From: Pseudomonas bharatica CSV86
Lineage (GTDB): Bacteria > Pseudomonadota > Gammaproteobacteria > Pseudomonadales > Pseudomonadaceae
Assembly: GCF_000319305.2 (NCBI RefSeq)
Contig: NZ_AMWJ02000002.1
Span: 62,001-126,000 of the forward strand
Length of the DNA stretch: 64,000 nucleotides
Reading direction: 5' to 3'
The notes beneath the pieces were generated by a model. That model did no database searches, was not told where the DNA came from, and saw nothing but the letters and a program-made list of their open reading frames with translations. Positions 18,353-28,128 of this stretch are shown piece by piece. The translations under genes and the position numbers were made by a program. How positions within the stretch are numbered: the first letter of the stretch is position 1; every line of letters begins with the position of its first letter.

Positions 18353-19837
18353 ATGAGCATTTCCCTTCTGCCCTCCGTCCAGGCTTTCCTCCAGCGTGAT
18401 CACGGCCTGTTCATCGACGGCCGCGCCCAGCCCGCCGCCAGCGGGCGCAAACTGGACGTCATCGATCCGGCCAGCGGCGAAGTCATCAGCCGCGTTGGCG
18501 AGGCCAGCACGGCGGATATCGATGCCGCGGTGGCCTCGGCGCGCAAAGGCTTCGCCCAATGGTCGGCAGCGGCGCCCGCAGTACGCGGCGCAGTGCTGCT
18601 GAAACTGGCCGACCTGCTGGAACGCAACCGCGAGGAACTGGCGCAGATCGAAACCCTGCAATCGGGCAAGCTCATCCAGATCTCGCGCAATTTCGAGGTC
18701 GACCAGGCCGCGCACTTCCTGCGCTACTACGCCGGCTGGGCAACCAAGATCAGCGGCGAAACCATCACCCCGTCGCTGCCCTCGTTCAACGGCGAGAAAT
18801 ACACCGCCTTCACCCTGCGCGAGCCGGTCGGCGTGGTGGTAGGCATCGTGCCGTGGAACTTCTCGACCATGATCGCCATCTGGAAACTGGCCTCGGCGCT
18901 GGTCACCGGTTGCAGCGTGGTGATCAAGCCCAGCGAGTTCACCCCGCTGACCATCCTGCGCATCGCCGAGCTGGCGATCGAAGCCGGGCTGCCGGCCGGC
19001 GCGCTGAATGTGGTCACCGGCGCCGGCGGCGTGGGCAAGGCGCTGATCGAGCATCCGCACACCGACAAGGTTTCCTTCACCGGCTCGGTGCCCACCGGCC
19101 TGGCCGTGGGCCAGACGGCCATGGCCGCCAACCTGACCCGCGCAACCCTGGAACTGGGCGGCAAGAACGCCGCCGGCTTCCTGCCGGACGTGGACGTGGA
19201 AAAAGCGGTCAATGGCATCATCGAGGCAGGCTTCCTGCACTCCGGGCAGATCTGCGCGGCGGCCGAGCGCTTCTATGTGCACCGCTCGCAGATCCACGCC
19301 ATCACCCAGCGCCTGTGCGAACGCCTGAGCCAACTGAAGATCGGCTCGCCGCTGGATGAAAGCGCCGAGTTCGGCCCGGTCACCAACAAGCAGCATCAGG
19401 CCAAGCTGGGCCAGTTGTTCGCCAAGGCACGGGCGGAAAACTGCAGCATCCTGCATGGCGGCCAGTTGATCGACGGCCCGGGTTGCTACGTCGAGCCGAC
19501 CGTGATCCTGGCCAACTCGGCCAAGGACAGCCTGATGACCGAGGAAACCTTCGGCCCGGTGGCGACCTTCCTGCCCTATGACACCGAGGAAGAGCTGGTC
19601 GAATTGATGAACGACAGCCCCTACGGCCTCAGCGCCAGCCTGTGGACCAACGACCTGGGCAAGGCCATGCGCTTGATCCCGCGGATCCAGGCGGGGACGC
19701 TGTGGGTGAACATGCACACCCTGCTCGATCCGGCGGTACCGTTCGGCGGGATCAAGGCGTCGGGTGTGGGCCGGGAATTCGGCGGGGCGTTCATCGAGGA
19801 TTACACCGAGCTGAAATCGGTGATGATTCGCTACTGA
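18353..19837 (+). CDS. NAD(P)-dependent aldehyde dehydrogenase (phenylacetaldehyde-type)
   Basis: 494-residue ALDH. Catalytic residues are visible: Glu in LELGGKNAAGFLPDVD and the nucleophilic Cys in SGQICAAAERFYVH. Cofactor motifs GIVPWNFSTMIAIWK and SFTGSVPTGLAVGQ are intact. The sequence is of the phenylacetaldehyde/betaine-aldehyde dehydrogenase class. Facing the HPA hydroxylase, it plausibly oxidises an arylacetaldehyde to the arylacetic acid that the hydroxylase uses (inference). The start MSISLLPSVQ at 18353 has only a weak AGGT site. Confidence 0.85.
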   Translation: MSISLLPSVQAFLQRDHGLFIDGRAQPAASGRKLDVIDPASGEVISRVGEASTADIDAAVASARKGFAQWSAAAPAVRGAVLLKLADLLERNREELAQIETLQSGKLIQISRNFEVDQAAHFLRYYAGWATKISGETITPSLPSFNGEKYTAFTLREPVGVVVGIVPWNFSTMIAIWKLASALVTGCSVVIKPSEFTPLTILRIAELAIEAGLPAGALNVVTGAGGVGKALIEHPHTDKVSFTGSVPTGLAVGQTAMAANLTRATLELGGKNAAGFLPDVDVEKAVNGIIEAGFLHSGQICAAAERFYVHRSQIHAITQRLCERLSQLKIGSPLDESAEFGPVTNKQHQAKLGQLFAKARAENCSILHGGQLIDGPGCYVEPTVILANSAKDSLMTEETFGPVATFLPYDTEEELVELMNDSPYGLSASLWTNDLGKAMRLIPRIQAGTLWVNMHTLLDPAVPFGGIKASGVGREFGGAFIEDYTELKSVMIRY

Positions 19838-19867
19838 CACAACCGAAACAGCAAGGACACTGCTGAA

Positions 19868-19958
19868 CCTGTGGGAGCTGGCTTGCCAGCGATAGGGTCA
19901 GGCCTGACAACATCATTGTTCAAGCCGGCCTCATCGCTGGCAAGCCAGCTCCCACAGG
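19868..19958. repeat. REP pair (inverted, BIME-like)
   Basis: CCTGTGGGAGCTGGCTTGCC at the left and GGCAAGCCAGCTCCCACAGG at the right, between the ALDH stop and the LysR start. Confidence 0.85.
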
Positions 19959-20035
19959 TTTTGGGATGTCCAGAAAATCCCATTTCATTCCAAAAGCCTT
20001 AGAATCCCCAGCTCCCCTCCCCTCCAGGTTGCCCC

Positions 20036-20899
20036 ATGGACATCGAGCTGGCCCGGACCTTCCTTGAAATCGTGCGCAGCGGCAGCCTGGTCGCTGCCGC
20101 CGAGCGCCTGCATGTTACCCAGACGGCCATCAGCGCCCGGGTGCAGAAGCTCGAACAGCAACTCGACAGCCAGCTGTTCATCCGCAGCCGCACCGGCGCC
20201 AGCCTGACGCCCAACGGCGAGGCCTTCGTGCCCTATGCCAAGCAGTTGCTGCACACCTGGGAAGCGGCTCGGCGCGATCTGCCGCTGACCGACAACTCCC
20301 TTCAGGTGCTGCGCATCGGCGGCGAAGTCAGCCTGTGCAACCCGCTGATGCTCGACTGGGTCGGCGTGCTTCATGAACGGATGCCGCACCACGCGATCCG
20401 CAGCGAAGTCGGTGCCAGCGACAGCCTGCTGGACAAACTGGAAGCCGGCACCCTCGACGCTGCGTTGGTCTACCAGCCGATCTACAGCCCCGGCCTGCAG
20501 GTGGAACAACTGCTGGAGGAAAAACTGATCCGCATCCAGCTCAAGCGCAAACCCGAGCCTTACGTCTACATCGACTGGGGCGACGCCTTCCGCCGCCTGC
20601 ACGACGAGGCCCTGCCCGACTGCACGCGCCCGGACATCAGCTTCAACCTCGGGCCGCTGGCCTTGCAGTTCATCCTCGAACACGGCGGCAGCGGTTATTT
20701 CCGCACGCGGGTGGTGCAGAGCTATCTGGACCGCGGGGTGCTGGAGCGCGTGCCGCAGGCACCGGAATTCCCCTATCCGACCTGGCTGGTGTACCCGAGG
20801 GAACGGGATTCGCAGGTGCTGCAGCAGGCCTTCGACCTGCTGCGCGAGGTGGTGGCGCGCGACAGCGACTGGTCGCAACGCTGGGATCCGCTGATCTAG
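20036..20899 (+). CDS. LysR-family transcriptional regulator
   Basis: 287 residues, N-terminal winged HTH (MDIELARTFLEIVRSGSLVA, AERLHVTQTAISARVQKLE) followed by a substrate-binding domain. It lies downstream of the ALDH gene in the same direction but separated by a REP pair, so it may be independent. Its TAG stop overlaps the stop of the convergent HPP gene (20896-20899). Target and inducer unknown; control of the adjacent aromatic genes is plausible by position only. Confidence 0.88.
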   Translation: MDIELARTFLEIVRSGSLVAAAERLHVTQTAISARVQKLEQQLDSQLFIRSRTGASLTPNGEAFVPYAKQLLHTWEAARRDLPLTDNSLQVLRIGGEVSLCNPLMLDWVGVLHERMPHHAIRSEVGASDSLLDKLEAGTLDAALVYQPIYSPGLQVEQLLEEKLIRIQLKRKPEPYVYIDWGDAFRRLHDEALPDCTRPDISFNLGPLALQFILEHGGSGYFRTRVVQSYLDRGVLERVPQAPEFPYPTWLVYPRERDSQVLQQAFDLLREVVARDSDWSQRWDPLI

Positions 20900-22043
20900 G
20901 CGGCCTTGGCCAGCCGGTCCTGGGCCAGCAGGTGTTGGCTGAGCGCGGCGATCAGGTCGGTCTGGGTCACCACACCGACCACTTTCCCGCCTTCCAGCAC
21001 CGGCAGGCAGTGCAAGCCGCGGTCGCACAGCAACGGAATCAATTCCACCGCCTGCAGATCACTGTCCACGGTGATCACCGGCTCGCTCATGATCTGCGCC
21101 AGGGTCACCGCCTTGCCGCGACCGAACAGCCCGCGCCAACTGAATTTCGCCTGGGCCATGGCCGGGCCGACCAGGTCGCTGAGGCTGACGATACCCACCA
21201 GCTTGCCGGACCCGTCCAGTACCGGAAGGTTCTTCAAGTGATGGGAGGACAACTGCTTCCACGCCTGCTGCAAGGTGGTCTGCGGCGTGGCGAACTGCAC
21301 GTCGCGGGACATTACCCTGGCCGCCGTGAGGCCGCCGAGGCTGCGCTGCACGGCGTGACGTTCGGTAGCGAGGATGATCCGCTCCAGCTCGGGGCGGGTC
21401 ACATCGACAAACCCGCCCAGTTCCTCCAGGGCATCGTCCAGGTCGCTGCTGCTGATCCCGACGCGCTCGCTGGCCGGCTGGTCGGCGGTGGCATGGGCGG
21501 CTTTGCGTGGCATGCCGATCTTTGGATAAAGCACGCCCGTGAGGCGGTTGTAGCCGATGGCCACGGCCAGCACGATCAGGGCGTTGAGCATCACCGGCTC
21601 GATCACACGCCCCCCATGGCCGCCAGCGACGGATCGGCCAGGGCCAGGCTCACCGCCAGCGCCGCCCCCGGCGGGTGCAGGCAGCGCAGCAGGCACATTA
21701 ACAGGATCACCAGCAACAGGGCGGCGCTGGCGACGAACAGGCCCGGGCCGAACCAGTGGTGCAGGCTGATGCCCACCGCTGCCGCACAGACGTAGCTGGC
21801 GAGCAGCGGCCAGGGCTGTGACAGCGCGCCGGAATGCACGGCGAACAGCAGCACGGTGGACGCCGCCAGCGGCGCCATCAGGTGCAGTGCCGCAGCCGAA
21901 CCGAACAGGTAGCTGCACGCACTCCCCGCTGCTACCAATGCCAGCAAGGCACCGATCGCGGCACGGAACCATTCTTGTGGGGGGATATGCAACGCAGCCG
22001 GAATGAAGCGATCGAACCAGTGACCAAGACCACGACTAGACAT
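20896..22043 (-). pseudogene. HPP-family membrane protein with CBS pair, frameshifted
   Basis: The N-terminal HPP domain (several membrane helices, containing LRCLHPPGAALAVSLALADP) is followed by a tandem CBS domain pair (ARVMSRDVQFATPQTTLQQA and AQIMSEPVITVDSDLQAVEL). The reading frame breaks in the C6 run at 21610-21615, just after DPSLAAMGG. One added base joins the halves through VIEPVMLNALIVLAVAIGYN into 382 residues. HPP proteins are integral membrane proteins; a chloroplast homologue moves nitrite. CBS pairs usually sense adenine nucleotides. The start MSSRGLGHW at 22043 is preceded by AAGAAGGTG. Confidence 0.8.
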
Positions 22044-22244
22044 GTGACGACCAGGCACCTTCTTGAAGAAAAGAAGCCCGCCCAACCTGGGCGGACTTGT
22101 ATCGCGAGGGGCAATACGCAATGGGCTCCTTCCGTGGAGATGGAAAGATTGCCTGGCAGTCTGAAGAAAACCGGCCCGTTGCTCCAATTCAAAAAAGTGC
22201 TGTTTTAGTGCAATTATTTTGCAGTGTCGCATTTTGGTGCTCGC

Positions 22245-22955
22245 TCAGAGCACCTTGACCGCCCGCCCGATGAACTGGATCGGACCGCTTGGCTTGCCCG
22301 TCGGCGAGCCCGACGGGCCCTCCAGGGTCAATTCGAAGAGCTGGTTGTCCTCCAGCGGCGGCAGGGTTTCGAGCGGCACTTCGACGCGCTCGCCCGGCTT
22401 GATCAGGCCCAGCGAAACCGGACCGCTCCAGCCGTCGGCCTTGGTCCAGAATTGCAGGGTCTTGCCCGCCGGTACCTCGGCCATGCCCAGCGGAATAAGC
22501 TGGGCGCTGCGCGGGCTGCTTGCCTGCACGACCCAGCCCGGGGCCTGGTCCTGCGGGGCGACCAGCACCACCAGGTAGGTCGGTACCGGTGCAGGCGCTT
22601 CACGCCACAGTACAACGGCCATGAACAGGCTGGCCGCCAGCCCTGCTGCGGTGGTCCAGCGCCAGGGCGTTGCACGCTGCCACCAGCGCGAAGGGGTCGC
22701 TATGGCCGCCGCAGGCGAGAGGCCATCAAGGCTGCGCTCGATCCTTTGCCATAGATAATCCGAAGGCAATTGCGCCGGTGTCAGTTCCTGCAGCGGCTGC
22801 AGGCGGCGCTCCCAGGCATCCACCGCCGCGCGCAACGCCGGCTCGTGCTGCAGACGCCGGGCCAGCGCCTGACGCTGCTCGGACGGCAGCGTACCCAGCA
22901 CGTACTCGGCGGCCTGGGCGTCCAGATCGTGGTCCTTACCGTCGCCGCTTGTCAT
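22245..22955 (-). CDS. Anti-sigma factor, RskA/ChrR-like
   Basis: 236 residues. A cytoplasmic N-terminal helical domain (QAAEYVLGTLPSEQRQALAR, the anti-sigma start typical of RskA) leads to one membrane helix (WTTAAGLAASLFMAVVLW) and a periplasmic RskA-type domain (YLVVLVAPQDQAPGW ... GPIQFIGRAVKVL). It should hold the adjacent ECF sigma factor inactive. The ATG overlaps the sigma stop (ATGA, 22952-22955), so the pair is translationally coupled. No zinc-binding HxxxCxxC motif is seen, so it is the metal-free type. Confidence 0.87.
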   Translation of the reverse strand: MTSGDGKDHDLDAQAAEYVLGTLPSEQRQALARRLQHEPALRAAVDAWERRLQPLQELTPAQLPSDYLWQRIERSLDGLSPAAAIATPSRWWQRATPWRWTTAAGLAASLFMAVVLWREAPAPVPTYLVVLVAPQDQAPGWVVQASSPRSAQLIPLGMAEVPAGKTLQFWTKADGWSGPVSLGLIKPGERVEVPLETLPPLEDNQLFELTLEGPSGSPTGKPSGPIQFIGRAVKVL

Positions 22956-23488
22956 CCCATGCACTCGCGCAAGGCAGCCAGGCTGCGTTTGACCCAGGCC
23001 TTCACCGTCCCCAGCGGACTATCGAGCTTGCGCGCGATCTCGGCGTGAGAGTAGCCATCGACATAGGCGTGAACCAGGCATGCCCGGCGTAGTGGCTCCA
23101 GTTGGTCCAGGCATTGGGTCAGGCGAGCGCCGTGCAACAGCCCGTCGAGCTCGCCGGTATCGGTCAATGCTGGCTCGTTACGTTCGTCCAGCTCCACGTC
23201 CCGTTCCTGGCTGCGCAGGAAATCCAGCGCCAGGTGCCGGGTGATGCTGAACATCCAGCCACGCCCGCTGCCCCGCGCCGGGTCGAAGGTGGCGGCGCGG
23301 GTCCAGATGCGAATGAACGCGTCGTGCACCACATCCTCTGCCAGTGCGGTGTCCTTGACCAATCGCCGGGCCACGCCGAGGAGACGCGGGCCCTCGACGT
23401 CGTAAAGGCGTCGCAGGGCCTGGCGGTCGCCGCGGGCGCAGGCCGCCAGATGGTCTTCGTAGTCGAACGCAGGAGCAGATAAGGTCAC
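22952..23488 (-). CDS. ECF-family RNA polymerase sigma factor
   Basis: 178 residues with sigma region 2 (ARRLVKDTALAEDVVHDAFIRIW, then WMFSITRHLALDFLR) and region 4 (CLVHAYVDGYSHAEIARKLD, PLGTVKAWVKRSLAALREC). The start appears to be GTG at 23488. It is cotranscribed with its anti-sigma factor. The DUF3455 gene just upstream on the same strand (start 24081) may be a target or partner (inference). Confidence 0.9.
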   Translation of the reverse strand: MTLSAPAFDYEDHLAACARGDRQALRRLYDVEGPRLLGVARRLVKDTALAEDVVHDAFIRIWTRAATFDPARGSGRGWMFSITRHLALDFLRSQERDVELDERNEPALTDTGELDGLLHGARLTQCLDQLEPLRRACLVHAYVDGYSHAEIARKLDSPLGTVKAWVKRSLAALRECMG

Positions 23489-23556
23489 AGGGTCTCGCCG
23501 TGGCTGGGGACTGGCTGAAAGCAGCGTAGACCAGCCCCCGGGCTGGCAGTGGTGAT

Positions 23557-24081
23557 TTAGCGGGCGGTCCAGAAAATATAATCCGCCTGGTAGCTCACCA
23601 CCTCGCGCTTGCCCTTGTCGGCCGTGGTGCAGGCGCTGCCCGGCGCGACCCCGCCCTTGAGCGCAGTGCGCTGGATATAGGTCACCCCGCTCATGGCCCC
23701 CTTGCCTTCGGCCGGATTGGCCTTGACCAGCTGGTACGGCAGGTTGCCAGGGCTCGAAGGCGCCACCGCCAGTTGCGTGCCCGTGACCCTGGAACCGTCC
23801 TTGGCCTGCCAGGTGGCGGGTGGACCGAAGTAATCGCCTATGGCCTTGCCGCTACGGTCGTTGAGCACCGCTTTCGGCCCGACGAAGACCCACTCGGTCT
23901 GTCCTGGCATATTCGCCTTGTCGCGGCATTCGTAGGTGATTTCACCGACGCCCGTGGTCTCCAGGGCGACCTTGTGTCCGTCGGGCACCTTGATGCTGTC
24001 GGGCAGCGTGCCGCTGGCGTGGGCCAGGGAGCTGGACAACAGGACGGCAACGACCAGTTCGAAGCGGAATTTGACGTTCAT
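23557..24081 (-). CDS. DUF3455 secreted protein
   Basis: About 174 residues with a signal peptide (MNVKFRFELVVAVLLSSSLAHA-SGT). The mature part matches the DUF3455 pattern: ITYECRDK, WVFVGPKAVLND, YFGPPATWQAKDGSRVTG and GSACTTADKGKREVVSYQADYIF. Molecular role not established. The spacing of GGAG favours MNVKF at 24081 over the ATG two codons earlier. It lies upstream of the sigma/anti-sigma pair on the same strand. Confidence 0.82.
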   Translation of the reverse strand: MNVKFRFELVVAVLLSSSLAHASGTLPDSIKVPDGHKVALETTGVGEITYECRDKANMPGQTEWVFVGPKAVLNDRSGKAIGDYFGPPATWQAKDGSRVTGTQLAVAPSSPGNLPYQLVKANPAEGKGAMSGVTYIQRTALKGGVAPGSACTTADKGKREVVSYQADYIFWTAR

Positions 24082-24203
24082 GGGCATGACTCCAGTCAGG
24101 GGATCGGTTCGACAGCGCGACGGCTGCTGTCTGGACTACCTGGCTGGAGGGGAAACGGATGCAGGCCGCTGAAAATAAATCCGCAGCGGCCCGGGGCAAG
24201 CGC

Positions 24204-24491
24204 TTACAGCCCGAGTTCTTCCGGGGTCAGCATGTCCGACTCGAAGGCGATCCAGCCGTATTCCAGCTCGGCGTGGCCATTGAGGATCTCGCCGTAGTAG
24301 GTCAGGCCGTTGTCCAGGGTGACGCAGATATGGGTGGGGTTTTCCGGGGCGGCCAGGGTGCCGTTGAAGTGGACTTTCTTCAGCTTTTCCGACACCGCCT
24401 CCAGGGATACCTGCACACCGGTATTTTCGGTGGCTTCAACGTCATCGCGCTGCTCGGCGCTGATGGTGACGGTGGCGGTGTATTTCTGCAT
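24204..24491 (-). CDS. Conserved hypothetical protein, 95 aa
   Basis: Small soluble protein MQKYTATVTISAEQRDDVEA, acidic, with no signal peptide or membrane segment and ending DMLTPEELGL. GGAG lies about nine bases before the ATG. I do not recognise the family; the beta-rich pattern (HICVTLDNGLTYYGEILNGH) suggests a compact fold. Confidence 0.6.
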   Translation of the reverse strand: MQKYTATVTISAEQRDDVEATENTGVQVSLEAVSEKLKKVHFNGTLAAPENPTHICVTLDNGLTYYGEILNGHAELEYGWIAFESDMLTPEELGL

Positions 24492-24645
24492 GCTCGGCGG
24501 CTCCGGAATGAACGGACTGGAAAAGTCGCACAGGATAAGCCAGGACGCCGCTAAAAGCCCGCCCGGCCATCATGAAAACGAGCACCCGGAGCCGCGCGCT
24601 GGTATCGTGCCCGGCTGAATCCGCACGACCGCAAAGGAGATGACC

Positions 24646-25083
24646 TTGAGTGCCGAAGCGAAAATGACCGGTGACCTGTTCGAAGTCGACAAGCGCCTGA
24701 GCCTGAAGCCCGTGGTGGACTTCAACACCTACCTGAGCAATGCCTTCGGCGACGGCCGTTGTGCCTGCGCGCGCTGCAAGGACAGCGCCAACGACGAAAG
24801 CGCCTATGCCTTCGCCCACAGTTTCGAATTCAACGGGATTCCCTTGCATCGGCGCTTTGCCGTGACAACGGCGGCGGACGTGCTGGGCGGTCTGAAGAAG
24901 GCCTGGCTGTCCTACAACAAGGAAGAGATGCCGATGACCGGAAGCCTGGACCTGGAGGCGGTCAAGGCCTTTGTCGAGCCAAGCCTGCATGTGCGGGTGA
25001 AGCCACTGTTGCTGGCCAGTGGGCTGGTGAAGGAGCAGGCCGACGGGGGCCTGCAATTGATGGCTGACGGGGATTTTGTGTAA
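24646..25083 (+). CDS. Conserved hypothetical protein with CxCxxC motif
   Basis: About 145 residues. The ribosome site decides the start: AAAGGAG is followed after six bases by TTG at 24646 (MSAEAKMTGDLF), whereas the ATG at 24640 directly abuts the GGAG and is unusable. A GRCACARCKDS motif (~35-45) could bind metal. The rest is soluble and mixed alpha/beta. Family not recognised. Confidence 0.6.
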   Translation: MSAEAKMTGDLFEVDKRLSLKPVVDFNTYLSNAFGDGRCACARCKDSANDESAYAFAHSFEFNGIPLHRRFAVTTAADVLGGLKKAWLSYNKEEMPMTGSLDLEAVKAFVEPSLHVRVKPLLLASGLVKEQADGGLQLMADGDFV

Positions 25084-25092
25084 ATCCTGCGG

Positions 25093-25156
25093 ACCTGTCG
25101 CTGGCAAGCCAGCTCCCACAGTGATCCCTGTGGGAGCTGGCTTGCCAGCGATGAGG
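25093..25156. repeat. REP pair (inverted, BIME-like)
   Basis: TCGCTGGCAAGCCAGCTCCC and its complement, almost back to back, between the convergent genes 24646-25083 and ppnN. Confidence 0.85.
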
Positions 25157-25166
25157 CACTGAAGGG

Positions 25167-26540
25167 CTACGCCACTACCCGATAACACGGCACATAGGCC
25201 GCCCCACCCGGCAATTTCATCCGGTGCTGCTCGACGAACGCCTGCAGCAGCTTGTCCAGCGGCCCCATGATCTCGGGATCGCCATGGATTTCGTACGGTC
25301 CGTGTTCCTCGATCAGCCGGATGCCCTTGTCCTTGACGTTCCCCGCCACGATCCCGGAAAACGCCCGGCGCAGGTTGGCCGCCAGTTCATGGGGCGGCAG
25401 CGACCGGCTCAACTGCAGTGCCGCCATATTGGCGTGAGTGGGGTCGAACGGTCGCTGGAAGCTCTCCTCGATCTTCAGCAACCAGTTGAAATGGAAGGCG
25501 TCGTTGCGCTCGCGACGGAACTGCTTGACCTCCTTCAGCGCCTCGGTCATCACTCGCGCCACCTCTACCGGATCATCGATGATGATCTGGTAAAGGCCCT
25601 GCGCCGCCTCGCCAAGGGTGGCCCCGATGAAGGCATGCAGTTGCTGCAGGTACGGCGCGGCACTGCGCGGGCCGCTGAGGATCACCGGGAAGCGCAGCTC
25701 GCGGTTCTCCGGGTGCATCAGGATGCCCAGCAGATAGAGGAATTCCTCGGCGGTGCCGGCGCCGCCGGGGAAGATGATGATGCCGTGGCCGACACGGACG
25801 AAGGCTTCCAGGCGCTTCTCGATGTCCGGCAGGATCACCAGTTCGTTGACGATCGGGTTCGGCGCCTCGGCGGCGATGATTCCCGGTTCGGTGAGCCCCA
25901 GGTAGCGTCCGTTGCTCATGCGCTGCTTGGCATGGGCGATGGTGGCGCCCTTCATCGGCCCCTTCATCACGCCCGGGCCGCAGCCGGTGCAGATATCCAG
26001 CTTGCGCAGGCCCAGTTCGTGGCCGACCTTCTTGGTGTACTGGTATTCCTCGCTGCTGATGGAGTGGCCGCCCCAGCACACCACCAGCTTGGGATCGACG
26101 CCCGAACGCAGGGTCCGCGCGTTGCGCAGGAGCTGGAACACGTAGTCGGTGATGCCCTGGGAGCTGTCCAGGTCGATCTTCAGGCGGTCGAGCTCGCTTT
26201 CGGTGTAGACGATGTCGCGCAGGGCGCTGAACAGCATTTCCCGGGTGCTGGCGATCATTTCGCCATCGACGAAGGCGTCGGCCGGGGCATTGAGCAGTTC
26301 CAGGCGCACGCCGCGGTCCTGCTGATGGAAACGGACCTCGAAGTCCTTGTAGGCATCGAGGATGGTCTTGGCATTGTCGACATGGGCGCCGGTGTTGAGG
26401 ATGGCCAGGGCGCACTGGCGGAAAAGGGTATACATGCTGCCCGAGCCGGCCTGGCTCAATTGCTGGACTTCACGTTGGGAAAGCGTCTCCAGGCTACCCT
26501 TTGGGGCGACCGAAGCATTGATTACCTGTCTTTGGGTCAT
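25167..26540 (-). CDS. ppnN: Pyrimidine/purine 5'-monophosphate nucleosidase (LOG family)
   Basis: 457 residues, of the E. coli PpnN (YgdH) layout with an N-terminal extension (REVQQLSQAGSGSMYTLFRQ, FVDGEMIASTREMLFSALRD) and the Rossmann-like LOG core. The diagnostic motif is FPGGAGTAEEFLYLLGIL, with CTGCGPGVMKGPMKGA before it. It hydrolyses nucleoside monophosphates to base and ribose 5-phosphate; the E. coli enzyme is stimulated by (p)ppGpp. I chose MTQRQVINAS at 26540 for its GGA spacing; an ATG four codons upstream is possible. Confidence 0.88.
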   Translation of the reverse strand: MTQRQVINASVAPKGSLETLSQREVQQLSQAGSGSMYTLFRQCALAILNTGAHVDNAKTILDAYKDFEVRFHQQDRGVRLELLNAPADAFVDGEMIASTREMLFSALRDIVYTESELDRLKIDLDSSQGITDYVFQLLRNARTLRSGVDPKLVVCWGGHSISSEEYQYTKKVGHELGLRKLDICTGCGPGVMKGPMKGATIAHAKQRMSNGRYLGLTEPGIIAAEAPNPIVNELVILPDIEKRLEAFVRVGHGIIIFPGGAGTAEEFLYLLGILMHPENRELRFPVILSGPRSAAPYLQQLHAFIGATLGEAAQGLYQIIIDDPVEVARVMTEALKEVKQFRRERNDAFHFNWLLKIEESFQRPFDPTHANMAALQLSRSLPPHELAANLRRAFSGIVAGNVKDKGIRLIEEHGPYEIHGDPEIMGPLDKLLQAFVEQHRMKLPGGAAYVPCYRVVA

Positions 26541-26704
26541 TCTGGATTCCATGCTGTTCGGTGCCTGCGAACGACTGTGGCACCGCTGTTGTGAACACCG
26601 CACGCGCGGGTCTCGCACCTGTTTGTAACAGGTGCCCCGGCATGAGGCAAACGCCGCCGGGGTTCACTGAGTATGGACGCTTGCGCGGACTTGTCGTTCC
26701 CTCC

Positions 26705-27898
26705 TCAGGCCTTGTGCCTGACACCTCGGACAATCATCCCGTAGCAGGCCAGGCAGCCCAGCCCCGTCAGCGCCAGGGTCAGGCACATCGGCCGCGGCGT
26801 GCCGTCCGCAAGGGCGCTCACCAGCGCGGAGAACAGCGCGCCCAGGGCGAACTGGCAGGCCACCGCCAGCCCGGCCGCAGCCCCGGCCTGGCGCGGGTAC
26901 AAGGCCAGCAGGCTGGCTACGCAATTGGCCCCGAGCAACCCGGTGACGCTGACATAGACCACCACCAGGGCCACCACCAGCGCCAGCCCGCCCCAGCCGG
27001 TCAGGCCTGCCGCCAGTAATCCGAGGGCTGACAACCCGGCCAGGCCCGCGCCTACCGCCAGCATGCGCAACGGCCCCCGACGGGTCACCAGGCGGGCGTT
27101 GACCAGGGTCATCAGGATGATCCCGGCGATGTTCAGGCCGAACAGCCAGGCGTAGCTGCGCGGCGACACGCCGAAGTACTCCATGTAGACAAAGGGCGAC
27201 GCGGTGATGAAAGCGAACATGCCAGCGAAGGCCAGGCCCATGCACAGGATGTAGCCCAGCGCCAACGGTTGCGTGGCGATATGCCAATAGGCCAGGAATA
27301 CCGTGCCCAGGCTTTCGCCGCGCTGGTCCGGCGCGTGGGTTTCGGCGAGCTTCCAGGTGGCGGCAACCAGGCAGGTCGCGCCGAACAGCAGCAGCCCGAG
27401 GAATACCGTGCGCCAGCTATCCAGCTCCATCAGCACGCTGCCCAGCAGCGGTGCGACCAGGGTGGCAAGCATGGTCACCAGGTGCATCAGCGACAGCACC
27501 TTCGCCGCTTCGGCCAGGGCGAACAGGTCACGCACGATGGCCCGCGCCAGCACCGAGGCCGCGGCTCCGCCCAAGGCCTGGAAGAAGCGCCAGGCGACAA
27601 GCTGCTCCACCGAGCCGGCGAACAGGCAACCCAGGGTCGCCACCAGGTACAGGCCGATGCCACCGAGCAACAGCGGGCGCCGGCCATAGCGGTCGGACAG
27701 CGGGCCGTAGACCAGCATGCCCAGGCACAGGCCGACCAGGAACAGGCTGATGGTCAGTTGCACGCTGCCAGCGCTGGCCTGCAGGTCCCTGGCGATCAGC
27801 GGCAGGCTGGGCAGGTAGGTATCGATGGACAGCGGCGCGAAGGCCACCAGGGCAGCGAGCAGGACGATCAGGCGCGCCGGATTGGAGTTACGAATCAT
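26705..27898 (-). CDS. Bcr/CflA-family MFS drug exporter
   Basis: 397 residues, twelve predicted membrane segments. The family signatures FAPLSIDTYLPSLPLIARDL at the N-terminus and YGPLSDRYGRRP in the first cytoplasmic loop are clear. Such proteins export drugs such as bicyclomycin, or small peptides and amino acids, using proton-motive force. GGAG lies five bases upstream of the ATG. Divergent from the XRE-cupin gene, which could be its regulator. Confidence 0.87.
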   Translation of the reverse strand: MIRNSNPARLIVLLAALVAFAPLSIDTYLPSLPLIARDLQASAGSVQLTISLFLVGLCLGMLVYGPLSDRYGRRPLLLGGIGLYLVATLGCLFAGSVEQLVAWRFFQALGGAAASVLARAIVRDLFALAEAAKVLSLMHLVTMLATLVAPLLGSVLMELDSWRTVFLGLLLFGATCLVAATWKLAETHAPDQRGESLGTVFLAYWHIATQPLALGYILCMGLAFAGMFAFITASPFVYMEYFGVSPRSYAWLFGLNIAGIILMTLVNARLVTRRGPLRMLAVGAGLAGLSALGLLAAGLTGWGGLALVVALVVVYVSVTGLLGANCVASLLALYPRQAGAAAGLAVACQFALGALFSALVSALADGTPRPMCLTLALTGLGCLACYGMIVRGVRHKA

Positions 27899-28128
27899 TG
27901 GGGCTCCGCAAGCAAGTCATGGCGTTAATGTATCTACGTAACAGAGAAGTTCGTGGCTTCGCGAGCGAAAAGATAACATGTTAACAATGCGGCGATGACT
28001 CATGTCCGTCGAAGCGGGCCGGCCAGGTACGAGGCGCGAAAGAAGCCCATGAAAATCCGGCCCCGACACACCCCCGCGAGTGTGTTTTAATGCGTCGCCC
28101 ATTTTTTCTTCTGAACACCAAGGCGGCT

